The position numbers were made by a program, and so were the translations under genes. The notes under the pieces were generated by a model. The model was not told the DNA's origin. It did not search any database and saw only the letters and a list, made by a program, of their open reading frames with translations. From NCBI GenBank assembly GCA_027487145.1, contig JAIYEC010000033.1:1-12564 (forward strand): DNA of 12,564 nt, given 5' to 3'. This document shows positions 6,366 to 12,564 of this stretch, one piece after another. This DNA comes from a bacterium (GTDB lineage: Bacteria; Patescibacteriota; Minisyncoccia; Phycocordibacterales; UBA918). How positions within the stretch are numbered: position 1 is the first letter of the stretch; every line of letters begins with the position of its first letter.

Positions 6366-7055
6366 ATGAACCATAATTCGTTACGTTCAGTTCTTGATGA
6401 GCACCCCATCAACAAGTGTTCTTTTATTGAGCATTGGTCTACAGATCGTGCGAAGAAAGAACACTTCGTTCTTTGGCTTGAGGCTCAAGCAACTCTCACC
6501 ATCTCATTTGGCCGTTGTTTGGCTAGAATTTGGACTGATCTGCCGTACGAGCTCTACAAAGAATCTCGTGCATTTCATCACCTGACTCAACTTGAGTCAT
6601 GGGGAGCAGACATGCCGGAGACCCATGGCGAATATTATCGCGAACTAGTTGAGAGTCTTGGAGTCGATATAGGGAGCGCTCTGCAAACCTGCCCTGAAGG
6701 TACGTTTAGGTTTTCTGAGTTCAGGCGGAAGCTGTCAGATAAATACGGTGCAGAGGTGGCTTTACTTACCGTACTATACGGCAATGAGCTTGGAAACTTG
6801 AGAATCTTTAAGGCACTCAAGATCGCCATGGAGAATATCCCAGCGCTGGCTGATGCTCCCAAAGGGTATATCAATGCTCACCTTGAAGACGAGGAAGCTG
6901 ACTCCAAAATCATGTTTGATTTGGTTGAGTTGCTGCTTTCACGCCACACACCAGACTCATCGCAAATGATTTGGGTGACAGCCGAGACAGCTCTGAAGGA
7001 GTTCCTTAATGTTAGGCTAGCTGCTTTTGAAGAATTGTTCGAGCGGTTCAATTAA
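6366..7055 (+). CDS. Probable haem-oxygenase-like fold protein (TenA/PqqC/diiron-oxidase superfamily), substrate unknown
   Basis: 229 aa, almost all helical in pattern, with no signal peptide or membrane segment. The layout resembles small helical oxygenases of the haem-oxygenase-like fold. A helix with Glu77 leads to His87 and GEYYRELVESLGVD, the common E...H...LGxD pattern. A middle helix carries NELGN (Glu141). A late helix has YINAHLEDEEAD (His172, Glu176, Asp179), where the superfamily usually shows HxxxDxxH. If the alignment is right, the final His ligand is replaced by Asp. The gene has its own Shine-Dalgarno and terminator, so it is probably monocistronic, and it is divergent from a TrmB-like regulator. 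Assignment is by remembered motif pattern only; an unrelated helical protein remains possible. Confidence 0.5.
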   Translation: MNHNSLRSVLDEHPINKCSFIEHWSTDRAKKEHFVLWLEAQATLTISFGRCLARIWTDLPYELYKESRAFHHLTQLESWGADMPETHGEYYRELVESLGVDIGSALQTCPEGTFRFSEFRRKLSDKYGAEVALLTVLYGNELGNLRIFKALKIAMENIPALADAPKGYINAHLEDEEADSKIMFDLVELLLSRHTPDSSQMIWVTAETALKEFLNVRLAAFEELFERFN

Positions 7056-7067
7056 CCTGAAGGCGAG

Positions 7068-7101
7068 AATCGCTGTTGGCCTAGGTCAGCAGCGATTTTT
7101 T
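7068..7101 (+). terminator. Intrinsic terminator of the 229-aa gene
   Basis: An 11-bp stem (7068-7078 with 7087-7097, one T-G wobble) with core ATCGCTG/CAGCGAT and an 8-base loop is followed by a run of T to 7101. It begins 13 bases after the stop codon. Confidence 0.85.
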
Positions 7102-7138
7102 CAACTATAAAACCCTTACAAATAAGGCTCTCTAATGC

Positions 7139-7166
7139 TTGACAAATGTTTAATATATGCTAGTAT
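7139..7166 (+). promoter_or_regulatory. Strong sigma70-type promoter upstream of the putative ncRNA
   Basis: A perfect -35 TTGACA (7139-7144), a 16-base spacer and an extended -10 TGC-TAGTAT (7158-7166) predict transcription from about 7173. It is the best -35/-10 pair in the window and no convincing protein gene lies downstream on this strand before the terminator at 7427. Confidence 0.75.
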
Positions 7167-7172
7167 AGACGC

Positions 7173-7409
7173 ACTTGTTCCTCGCGACAGCTACAGAAGT
7201 AGCTCGCACCTCGTCTTTACATTCGTTTCAAGAAGATAACTCTCTAAGCAACTTGGATGCGTTGCGAGGGATTTTTGGCGCCCACCCTGGAGTGGGAGTG
7301 CGAATTATTACCTTAGCGCGGCATTCACTTTCAATGCGGAAGCCTTGCTTAGAGAGTTATATTCTGGAAACAGCCATCTGGTTCCAAAAGTATCACAAAA
7401 AATTTTTTT
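7173..7409 (+). ncRNA. Putative structured non-coding RNA with a long rod-like stem (6S-like outline, unassigned)
   Basis: The predicted transcript opens with a hairpin: AGCTAC/GTAGCT closing the loop AGAA (7189-7204), extended by GCG/CGC. A long rod follows. Arms 7236-7251 and 7345-7360 are perfect 16-base complements, extended outward by AGAA/TTCT (7231-7234 with 7362-7365) and GTTTC/GAAAC (7225-7229 with 7367-7371), each after one mismatch. The 93-base interior contains an apical hairpin CCCAC/GTGGG (7281-7296) and a side hairpin GCATT/AATGC (7321-7337), leaving an open central region. Closing stem, central bubble and apical stem resemble 6S RNA topology, but I cannot match 6S consensus bases. 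RNase P RNA, tmRNA and SRP RNA signatures are absent. The 3' end is uncertain: the T7 at 7403-7409 or the terminator at 7427-7472. The frame open across it (7175-7501) starts at TTG, overlaps pilB and looks non-protein-like. Confidence 0.6.
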
Positions 7410-7426
7410 GTTATATTGACCCGACC

Positions 7427-7472
7427 AAAATTGACCACTGCAATATATTGCAAGTGGTCAATTTTGATTTTT
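7427..7472. terminator. Bidirectional terminator between the ncRNA locus and pilB
   Basis: A nearly perfect 39-base palindrome: 7427-7439 pairs with 7453-7465, and the centre 7440-7451 (GCAATATATTGC) is itself self-complementary, with one bulged A at 7452. The arms end in AAAA and TTTT, and a T5 run follows at 7468-7472. It lies 22 bases after the pilB stop and so can serve both converging transcripts. Confidence 0.75.
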
Positions 7473-7486
7473 ATGTCCTAACGAAG

Positions 7487-9223
7487 TTAGATGATATGTG
7501 AGTAGAAATCGTCTTCGGGAGGTTCCGCTTTTTTCTTAGACGCTTTCTCTAAAGCGTCAGCTGTTGGTAGCTCAACAACACGTTCGAGTTCTTGGAGGGA
7601 GGTGATACCAAGAATAACTTTTTCAATACCGTCTTCTAACATTGACGGGATTTTTTGTGGTTTGGCTGCTTCCAAAATAACGTGTTCACGAGGGTCGCGA
7701 ATAACCGCTTCTTCAACTGCCTCGTCCATAATGATACCTTCGAAGATTCCCGCTCGGCCTTTGTAACCAGTTCCACCACATAGTGGACAGCCTTTGGCTT
7801 TGTAGAGGGTTGGGTTTTCTGGGACGGCGAGTTGATACGGATGATTCACTAAAGCGGCTTTCATAATATTTACCTCATCAGGACTTGGTGTATATGCTTC
7901 CTTGCACTCAGTACAGAGGATACGTACCAATCGTTGTCCCAGCATCACATTGATTGATGTTCCAAACGAACGCGGATCAATACCCATATCCATCAAGCGA
8001 GGGAAGCCGGCGGCTGCACTGTTGGTGTGGAGGGTGGTAAATACCAGGTGACCTGTTTGGGCGGCGTGAATTGCGGTTTCGGCTACTTCAAGATCACGTA
8101 CCTCGCCGACCATGATGATGTCTGGGTCTTGGCGCAGTACTGCTCGTAAACCTGAAGCAAAGGTGTACTCACCATCAACTTGCGTTTGGACAATCCCATC
8201 AAGCTTATACTCAACCGGATTTTCGATAGTGATAATTTTCACTCCTTCGTTGTGTGCTTCGCGCAAAAAGGCGTAGAGGGCAGTGGTCTTCCCGGAACCA
8301 GTTGGGCCGGTGGTGATAATCAGGCCATTTGGTTTTTTGATTTGTTGGCGAATCGCGGCCTTGATGTATTCATTGAGACGAAGATTCTCCATACTAAAGC
8401 TGGCCACGGTTGGGTCGAGAATACGCATTACAATTGATTCACCAATTGCTCCCGGAATAATAGAGGAACGAATTTCTACCTCTTTCTCACCGGTGTCAAA
8501 GGTAAAGCGTCCATCTTGGGCAATTTTCTTGGCGTTTAACGTCATACCCGAGAGGAGCTTGAGGCGTGACATCATACGTTCATAAATGTATGAATCAAGA
8601 TCGACAATATCGTGGAGTACTCCATCAAACCGATAGCGAAGTCGAATGCCAGATTCTTCTGGCTCAATGTGAATGTCAGAAGCGCGGAGTGCCAGTGCGC
8701 CAGCGAAGATGAGCTCAAGAGTAGCTGAAATTCGCCTAATGTTGTTGGCGGTACTAATGGTCGCCATAAGAGTCGGGATATCCTCCTTGATCTTAATCGT
8801 TTCCTTCATCTTGAGAATATCTTCTGGACTGATTTCGAACACCCCTTTTCGTTCAGTGGTGGTTGCCACTACGTCTTTGTAGCGAGCAAATACATGCTCT
8901 AGGCTTTGCGTTGAGCAGATATAGAGCTGTGCTGCATACTTACGTTTTGTAAGATTTGCAATCAGTTCAATAACAGCTGGATCACTCGGATTCTTCGCTG
9001 CGATAGAGACAACTTTTTGTTTCACATCAAAACTAACAGCACCAATAGTACGAGCAGTCTGTTCTGGAATTAAGAGGAGAGCCTCGGGATTAATGGTGTA
9101 CCCTCGAAGGTAAATATACGGAAAACCCAACCGCGGAGCCATCGCTTGAACGTATCGTTCTTCTTCTTGGGCGCGCATATCAAGTGCGCGGTTGCCAGCA
9201 AAAGCATCGTTGAACTGAACCAT
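7487..9223 (-). CDS. pilB: Type IV pilus assembly ATPase PilB (GspE/PilB family)
   Basis: Hexameric cytoplasmic ATPase that powers pilus extension through the inner-membrane platform protein. 578 aa, typical length. The N-terminal MshEN-like region spans about residues 25-120 (LGFPYIYL, then the LLLIPEQTAR segment). The catalytic half has ASDIHIEP (181-188), Walker A GPTGSGKT (306-313), Walker B DIIMVGEVRD (368-377), the His box HLVFTTLHTN, and a zinc-binding tetracysteine (Cys437, Cys440, Cys479, Cys482) with GTGYKGRAGIFE behind it. The C-terminal tail is charged and Lys/Glu-rich. It stands alone on the minus strand, divergent from tsaE and ending at the shared terminator. Pili are common in CPR bacteria, where they are proposed to help contact host cells; that role is inferred here. 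The tetracysteine and MshEN-like N-terminus favour an extension ATPase over PilT. Confidence 0.95.
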   Translation of the reverse strand: MVQFNDAFAGNRALDMRAQEEERYVQAMAPRLGFPYIYLRGYTINPEALLLIPEQTARTIGAVSFDVKQKVVSIAAKNPSDPAVIELIANLTKRKYAAQLYICSTQSLEHVFARYKDVVATTTERKGVFEISPEDILKMKETIKIKEDIPTLMATISTANNIRRISATLELIFAGALALRASDIHIEPEESGIRLRYRFDGVLHDIVDLDSYIYERMMSRLKLLSGMTLNAKKIAQDGRFTFDTGEKEVEIRSSIIPGAIGESIVMRILDPTVASFSMENLRLNEYIKAAIRQQIKKPNGLIITTGPTGSGKTTALYAFLREAHNEGVKIITIENPVEYKLDGIVQTQVDGEYTFASGLRAVLRQDPDIIMVGEVRDLEVAETAIHAAQTGHLVFTTLHTNSAAAGFPRLMDMGIDPRSFGTSINVMLGQRLVRILCTECKEAYTPSPDEVNIMKAALVNHPYQLAVPENPTLYKAKGCPLCGGTGYKGRAGIFEGIIMDEAVEEAVIRDPREHVILEAAKPQKIPSMLEDGIEKVILGITSLQELERVVELPTADALEKASKKKAEPPEDDFYSHII

Positions 9224-9232
9224 ATTATGTAC

Positions 9233-9241
9233 ATAATAGCA
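9233..9241 (-). promoter_or_regulatory. Extended -10 promoter element for pilB
   Basis: TGC-TATTAT on the minus strand ends 9 bases before the pilB ATG, predicting a leader of about 2 bases. It lies back to back with the tsaE promoter in a 60-base gap. Confidence 0.5.
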
Positions 9242-9247
9242 TGCGAC

Positions 9248-9276
9248 TTTTCATAGAGTGTCGTATTTGCTACAGT
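9248..9276 (+). promoter_or_regulatory. Promoter for tsaE
   Basis: TTTTCA (9248-9253), a 17-base spacer and an extended -10 TGC-TACAGT (9268-9276) are followed by 7 bases and the ATG at 9284. Transcription is predicted to start at or next to the start codon. Confidence 0.6.
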
Positions 9277-9283
9277 CATACGC

Positions 9284-9730
9284 ATGACACAAAGAGTAGA
9301 GAGAGAAATCAAAAAAGAAGAGCTGGACACATTCTCGGCAGAGATTTTAGCTGTACTAAAACAAAAGGCCATACAAGGACCTGTCGTCCTATCTTTATCT
9401 GGAGATCTTGGTGCAGGCAAGACTACTTTCACGCAAGCTCTCGGTCGACGGCTTGGTATTACTGAAGACATTACGAGTCCAACCTTTACTATTATGAAAG
9501 GGTACGAGACATTAGACGATACGTTTTCTCACTTGATTCACATGGACGCCTATCGGATTGAAGATCAAAGTGAGCTTGGCCCCTTACGATTTAGTGAAAT
9601 TGTTTCACAACCCAATACACTCATATGTATTGAATGGGCTGAGCGAATCAAGGAAGCTTTGCCTTCAAATGTGGTTAAGCTGACGCTCTCTATAAAAGAC
9701 GAAACCACTCGAACTGTACTTATTGATTAG
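9284..9730 (+). CDS. tsaE: tRNA t6A37 threonylcarbamoyl transferase complex ATPase TsaE
   Basis: ATPase that works with TsaB and TsaD to make t6A at position 37 of ANN-decoding tRNAs. 148 aa, typical size. Visible motifs: Walker A GDLGAGKT (40-47), SPTFTIMKGY (switch-like region, 65-74), HMDAYRI (86-92) and the IEWAERI motif (116-122) near the C-terminal end. No membrane segment. Start ATG 9284 fits the family N-terminus and the adjacent promoter. polA follows after 45 bases with its own -10 element, so co-transcription is possible but not required. TsaB and TsaD are not in the window. Confidence 0.95.
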   Translation: MTQRVEREIKKEELDTFSAEILAVLKQKAIQGPVVLSLSGDLGAGKTTFTQALGRRLGITEDITSPTFTIMKGYETLDDTFSHLIHMDAYRIEDQSELGPLRFSEIVSQPNTLICIEWAERIKEALPSNVVKLTLSIKDETTRTVLID

Positions 9731-9763
9731 CGTTTGTATATAGAGTGAGTAGGGTAATTCGCG

Positions 9764-9769
9764 TATACT
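9764..9769 (+). promoter_or_regulatory. -10 element for polA
   Basis: TATACT ends 6 bases before the polA ATG, the same spacing as at ruvB and the trmB-like gene, so the transcript would start at the start codon. No -35 box at 16-18 bases is evident, which lowers confidence. Confidence 0.45.
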
Positions 9770-9775
9770 AACACC

Positions 9776-12157
9776 ATGGCCAAAGCTTCTGAAGAAACCC
9801 TCGTAATCCTCGATGCACACGCAATATTGCACCGAGCCTTCCACGCCTTACCCGACTTCTCCTCACCAACTGGTGAACCAACCGGGGCGCTCTATGGTGT
9901 TACCACCATGCTCCTTAAGATCATTGAGGACTTCAAGCCAGAGTACATTGTGGCTTGTTACGATTTGCCGGAGGCTACTCACCGTCACATTGCCTATGAA
10001 GCCTATAAGGGAACTCGTAAAAAAACCGATGATGCACTGGTGACGCAGATCGATCGGTCACGAGATATTTTTAAGGTATTTGGAATTCCGATTTACGAAA
10101 AACCAGGCTTTGAAGCTGATGACATGCTTGGGACAATTGCACATTTACTGAAAGACCAGAAAGGAATCAGAGTCATTATTGCATCCGGAGACATGGATAC
10201 ACTGCAATGTGTCGATAAAAAGCGCGTGCAAGTATATACCTTAAAGAAAGGTATTAAAGATACAATTCTTTACGATGAGGCAATGGTCAAAGATCGGTTT
10301 GGCTTTGGTCCGCAGTCAGTGGCAGACTACAAAGGGTTGCGGGGTGATACGTCAGATAATATCCCTGGTATTGTCGGTATTGGTGAGAAGACCGCTACAA
10401 CATTAATTGGTCACTTTGGGTCAATCGAAAAAATGTACAAGGCGTTGGCTAAAGACGAAGAAATCTTTAAAGAACTTGGCATTAGTCCTCGCATGATTGG
10501 TCTGTTAAAAGACAACAAAGAAGAAGCTGAGTTTTCGAAGATGCTTGCGACGATTCGTGTCGATGCGATTGAGTCATTTGATGTCACCACTGCTCGGTGG
10601 CGAGAGCAGGCAAACACCGATGAGGTCCTTAATCTTTTCTCAGAATTTGGCTTTAGAACGGTTACTGACCGAGTTCGTAAATTATTTGAACTTGGTGCAG
10701 CGACGTCTACATCCGATTCGGCAGATGTCTCACCACAAGCTATTAAAGAAGCAGCTATTCTTTTGTGGCTCCTTGAGAGTGAACGCACTAATGCGTCATA
10801 CGATGACATCGTTGATTATGGGCGGTCGTTCCTTAAGGTTGAGGGGTTTGAGAAAACAGTTGAAGCACTGAAAGCGAGAGTAGAAGCAGAAGGTCTGCAA
10901 TCAATCTTTACCGATATTGAGTTGTCGCTCATCTCGGTGATTGAGGGTATGCAAACAACTGGCATTACCCTTGATGTGCCATACCTTGGTGAACTTTCAA
11001 AGACACTTCACACTGAACTAACAAAATTAGAAACCAGCATCTACAAACATGCTAGAGTAGAATTTAATATCAATTCACCAAAGCAGTTGGGAGATATTTT
11101 GTTTGATACGCTTGGTCTCAAGATTAAGAACGCCAAGAAGACAGCGGGGGGACAGCGATCTACAAAAGAATCAGAGCTTGAGAAGCTACTCGGGGAACAC
11201 CCGATCATTGAAGATATTCTTCGCTACCGCGAATTACAAAAGTTGGTGTCTACCTATATTGATACGCTTCCGACGTTGGTAAAAGAAGATGGAAAAATTC
11301 ACACCACATTCCTGCAGACTGGAACGGTGACTGGTCGAATTGGGAGTAAAGATCCTAACGTTCAAAATATTCCGGTAAAAAGTGAAGAAGGTCTCGCGAT
11401 TCGAAAGGCCTTTACTGCGTCGCCAGGCTACACACTCGTAGCTATCGATTATTCTCAAATTGAACTACGCATTGCTGCTATTTTGTCGGAAGATAAAAAC
11501 CTGATTGAGATTTTCAAAAAAGGTGAAGACGTCCACCATGGAGTGGCGATGCGAGTCTTTGGCGTGGGAGAGGACGAAGTGACTCCTAACATGCGCAGGC
11601 AAGCCAAAGTCATTAACTTTGGTATTTTGTACGGCATGGGAGTAAACGCCCTTCGGACAAATCTTGGTGAAGATACTAAGCGAGAAGAAGCCCAAGCATT
11701 TTTAAATGCGTACTTCCAAACCTTTACCCGTCTAGCGGAATACCTTGAAGATACCAAAACCACAGCACGCAAGCTGGGCTACACCGAAACACTCTTTGGT
11801 CGCAGACGTCACTTCCCAGGGATTGCTTCAAGCGTACCGTTTATAAAAGCGGCGGCTGAGCGCATGGCTATCAACGCCCCAATCCAAGGAACAGCAGCTG
11901 ACATTGTGCGCATCGCGATGGTAAATATTGCACATCACATCAAAACAAAAAAACTCGATGATAAAGTTCACATGCTCCTGCAGATTCACGACGAACTCGT
12001 GTTTGAAATTAAAGAGGGGGAAGTAGATATGCTGATACCAGAACTCAAAGCTATGATGGAAGCCTCACTTGAAGGAAAAGAAACCTTTGGAGTACCAATT
12101 GTCGCGGAAGTAAAAGTCGGTCATAATTGGCGCGATATGGAGAAGCGAAAGATATAG
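9776..12157 (+). CDS. polA: DNA polymerase I with 5' nuclease domain but no proofreading domain
   Basis: Gap-filling and RNA-primer-removing polymerase of replication and repair. 793 aa. Residues 1 to about 300 are the 5'-nuclease: LDAHAILHRAFH (Asp13), Asp63, FEADDM (Glu113, Asp115, Asp116), GDMDTL (Asp139, Asp141), and the helix-hairpin-helix GLRGDTSDNIPGIVGIGEKTA (Asp191, Asp194). Residues about 374-793 are the polymerase: motif A IDYSQIELR (Asp558, Glu563), motif B RRQAKVINFGILYG (Arg607, Lys611, Phe615, Tyr619), motif C IHDELV (His738, Asp739). Only about 70 residues separate the two, against about 190 in E. coli, and they show no DxE or DxxxD exonuclease residues, so 3'-5' proofreading is predicted absent, as in Taq-type enzymes. 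Phe615 at the O-helix position (E. coli Phe762) suggests normal discrimination against dideoxynucleotides. The next gene starts 1 base after the stop. Confidence 0.97.
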   Translation: MAKASEETLVILDAHAILHRAFHALPDFSSPTGEPTGALYGVTTMLLKIIEDFKPEYIVACYDLPEATHRHIAYEAYKGTRKKTDDALVTQIDRSRDIFKVFGIPIYEKPGFEADDMLGTIAHLLKDQKGIRVIIASGDMDTLQCVDKKRVQVYTLKKGIKDTILYDEAMVKDRFGFGPQSVADYKGLRGDTSDNIPGIVGIGEKTATTLIGHFGSIEKMYKALAKDEEIFKELGISPRMIGLLKDNKEEAEFSKMLATIRVDAIESFDVTTARWREQANTDEVLNLFSEFGFRTVTDRVRKLFELGAATSTSDSADVSPQAIKEAAILLWLLESERTNASYDDIVDYGRSFLKVEGFEKTVEALKARVEAEGLQSIFTDIELSLISVIEGMQTTGITLDVPYLGELSKTLHTELTKLETSIYKHARVEFNINSPKQLGDILFDTLGLKIKNAKKTAGGQRSTKESELEKLLGEHPIIEDILRYRELQKLVSTYIDTLPTLVKEDGKIHTTFLQTGTVTGRIGSKDPNVQNIPVKSEEGLAIRKAFTASPGYTLVAIDYSQIELRIAAILSEDKNLIEIFKKGEDVHHGVAMRVFGVGEDEVTPNMRRQAKVINFGILYGMGVNALRTNLGEDTKREEAQAFLNAYFQTFTRLAEYLEDTKTTARKLGYTETLFGRRRHFPGIASSVPFIKAAAERMAINAPIQGTAADIVRIAMVNIAHHIKTKKLDDKVHMLLQIHDELVFEIKEGEVDMLIPELKAMMEASLEGKETFGVPIVAEVKVGHNWRDMEKRKI

Positions 12158-12158
12158 T

Positions 12159-12564
12159 ATGCTCGCACTTTTTTACGGAACAGATAGAAGGGCAGTGCGT
12201 GATGCTGCCAAGAGGTACACGGATGCTGTTGGTGTAGCAGTCACTACCGTTGATGAAGCGCAATTTATTCCAGGCGAGATAGCGGCTAGCGTTGGCGCTA
12301 CCTCACTCTTTGGGGGGGTAGAGTGTTTTCTCTTAGACACCCCCTCAAATGATGCTGATTTTGAGATAGAAGTTATGAGTAACGTAGCTGAGATGGCAGC
12401 CTCAAGTAATGTATTTGTGGTGCTCGAAGGCCAGCTCTTAGCTGATCCAAAAAAGAAATACGCCAAACACGCAACAACGGTAGAAGAATACACGGCACAA
12501 AAAGAAGAACGGTTCAATGTGTTTCAAATCGCTGAAGCATTTGCAAAGAAAGACAAAAAGCAGA
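12159..12564 (+). CDS. holA: Probable DNA polymerase III delta subunit (HolA-like), 3' end cut by window edge
   Basis: 135 codons are open from ATG 12159-12161 to the window end, starting 1 base after the polA stop, so translational coupling is likely. The N-terminus MLALFYGTDRRAVRDAA resembles the opening of HolA-type clamp-loader subunits, which begin by a beta-strand and a G-x-D/E step. Later come ATSLFGGVECFLLD, VFVVLEGQLLADPKKKYAKHA and FNVFQIAEAFAKKDKK, matching the domain-1 pattern of divergent CPR delta subunits (LFGG, then a strand with E.., then F..F..A....DKK). The delta subunit opens the sliding clamp in the clamp loader. Identification rests on pattern memory from the N-terminal third only; a different P-loop-like or AAA-derived protein is possible. 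Confidence 0.6.
   Translation, partial: MLALFYGTDRRAVRDAAKRYTDAVGVAVTTVDEAQFIPGEIAASVGATSLFGGVECFLLDTPSNDADFEIEVMSNVAEMAASSNVFVVLEGQLLADPKKKYAKHATTVEEYTAQKEERFNVFQIAEAFAKKDKKQ

Noticed and set aside
6257..6415. N-terminal extension of the trmB-like protein to 6415
   Set aside because: The extra 53 codons overlap the divergent gene's start and lie upstream of a good promoter that ends 6 bases before ATG 6256.
7236..7360. Long inverted repeat as an integron attC site or a MITE-type element
   Set aside because: No attC R'/R'' core (RYYYAAC/GTTRRRY) sits at the ends, no flanking target duplication was seen, and a strong promoter lies upstream, which fits an RNA gene better.
7175..7501. 108-codon open frame on the plus strand across the ncRNA region
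   Set aside because: It needs a TTG start, runs through the long inverted repeat and the terminator palindrome into the pilB end, and its translation has no domain-like pattern. The RNA structure explains the region better.
9070..9471. 133-aa minus-strand frame spanning the pilB start and tsaE
   Set aside because: It overlaps two clear genes and their promoters and has no protein-like features.

Overview
The window looks like chromosomal DNA of a small-genome bacterium of the Candidate Phyla Radiation (Patescibacteria), most likely the Parcubacteria side. This is inferred from gene style, not from a phylogenetic marker. Genes are compact and tightly packed, YebC is shortened, DNA polymerase I has lost its proofreading domain, and many start codons sit directly behind a -10 promoter element with no Shine-Dalgarno. 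Standard stop codons are used (ruvB ends in TGA), which argues against the UGA=Gly code of Gracilibacteria/Absconditabacteria. No phage, insertion sequence or CRISPR signature was seen.

Layout, left to right. A 3'-truncated class A penicillin-binding protein (minus) is divergent from tyrS (plus). A 22-bp perfect bidirectional terminator ends both tyrS and a converging gene for an extremely acidic 87-aa protein (minus). Next is a minus-strand cluster, trmB-like regulator > ruvB > 53-aa membrane peptide > yebC > ruvC, covering Holliday-junction processing and a translation factor. The peptide gene overlaps the ruvB stop by ATGA and is easy to miss. The TrmB-like regulator is divergent from a monocistronic gene for a probable haem-oxygenase-like/diiron-fold protein, which has its own Shine-Dalgarno and terminator. 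Bases 7056-7486 hold no convincing protein gene. They hold the strongest promoter in the window, a long rod-shaped inverted repeat that looks like a structured non-coding RNA (6S-like in outline, unassigned), and a second bidirectional terminator. Then comes pilB (type IV pilus assembly ATPase, minus), divergent from tsaE > polA > a holA-like gene cut by the window end (plus).

The known parts are housekeeping: wall synthesis, tRNA charging and t6A modification, recombination, replication and pili. The points most worth a second look are the probable ncRNA at 7173-7409, the repeated leaderless-promoter architecture, the hidden 53-aa coupled membrane peptide, and the regulator/oxygenase-like divergon with an altered metal-ligand motif.
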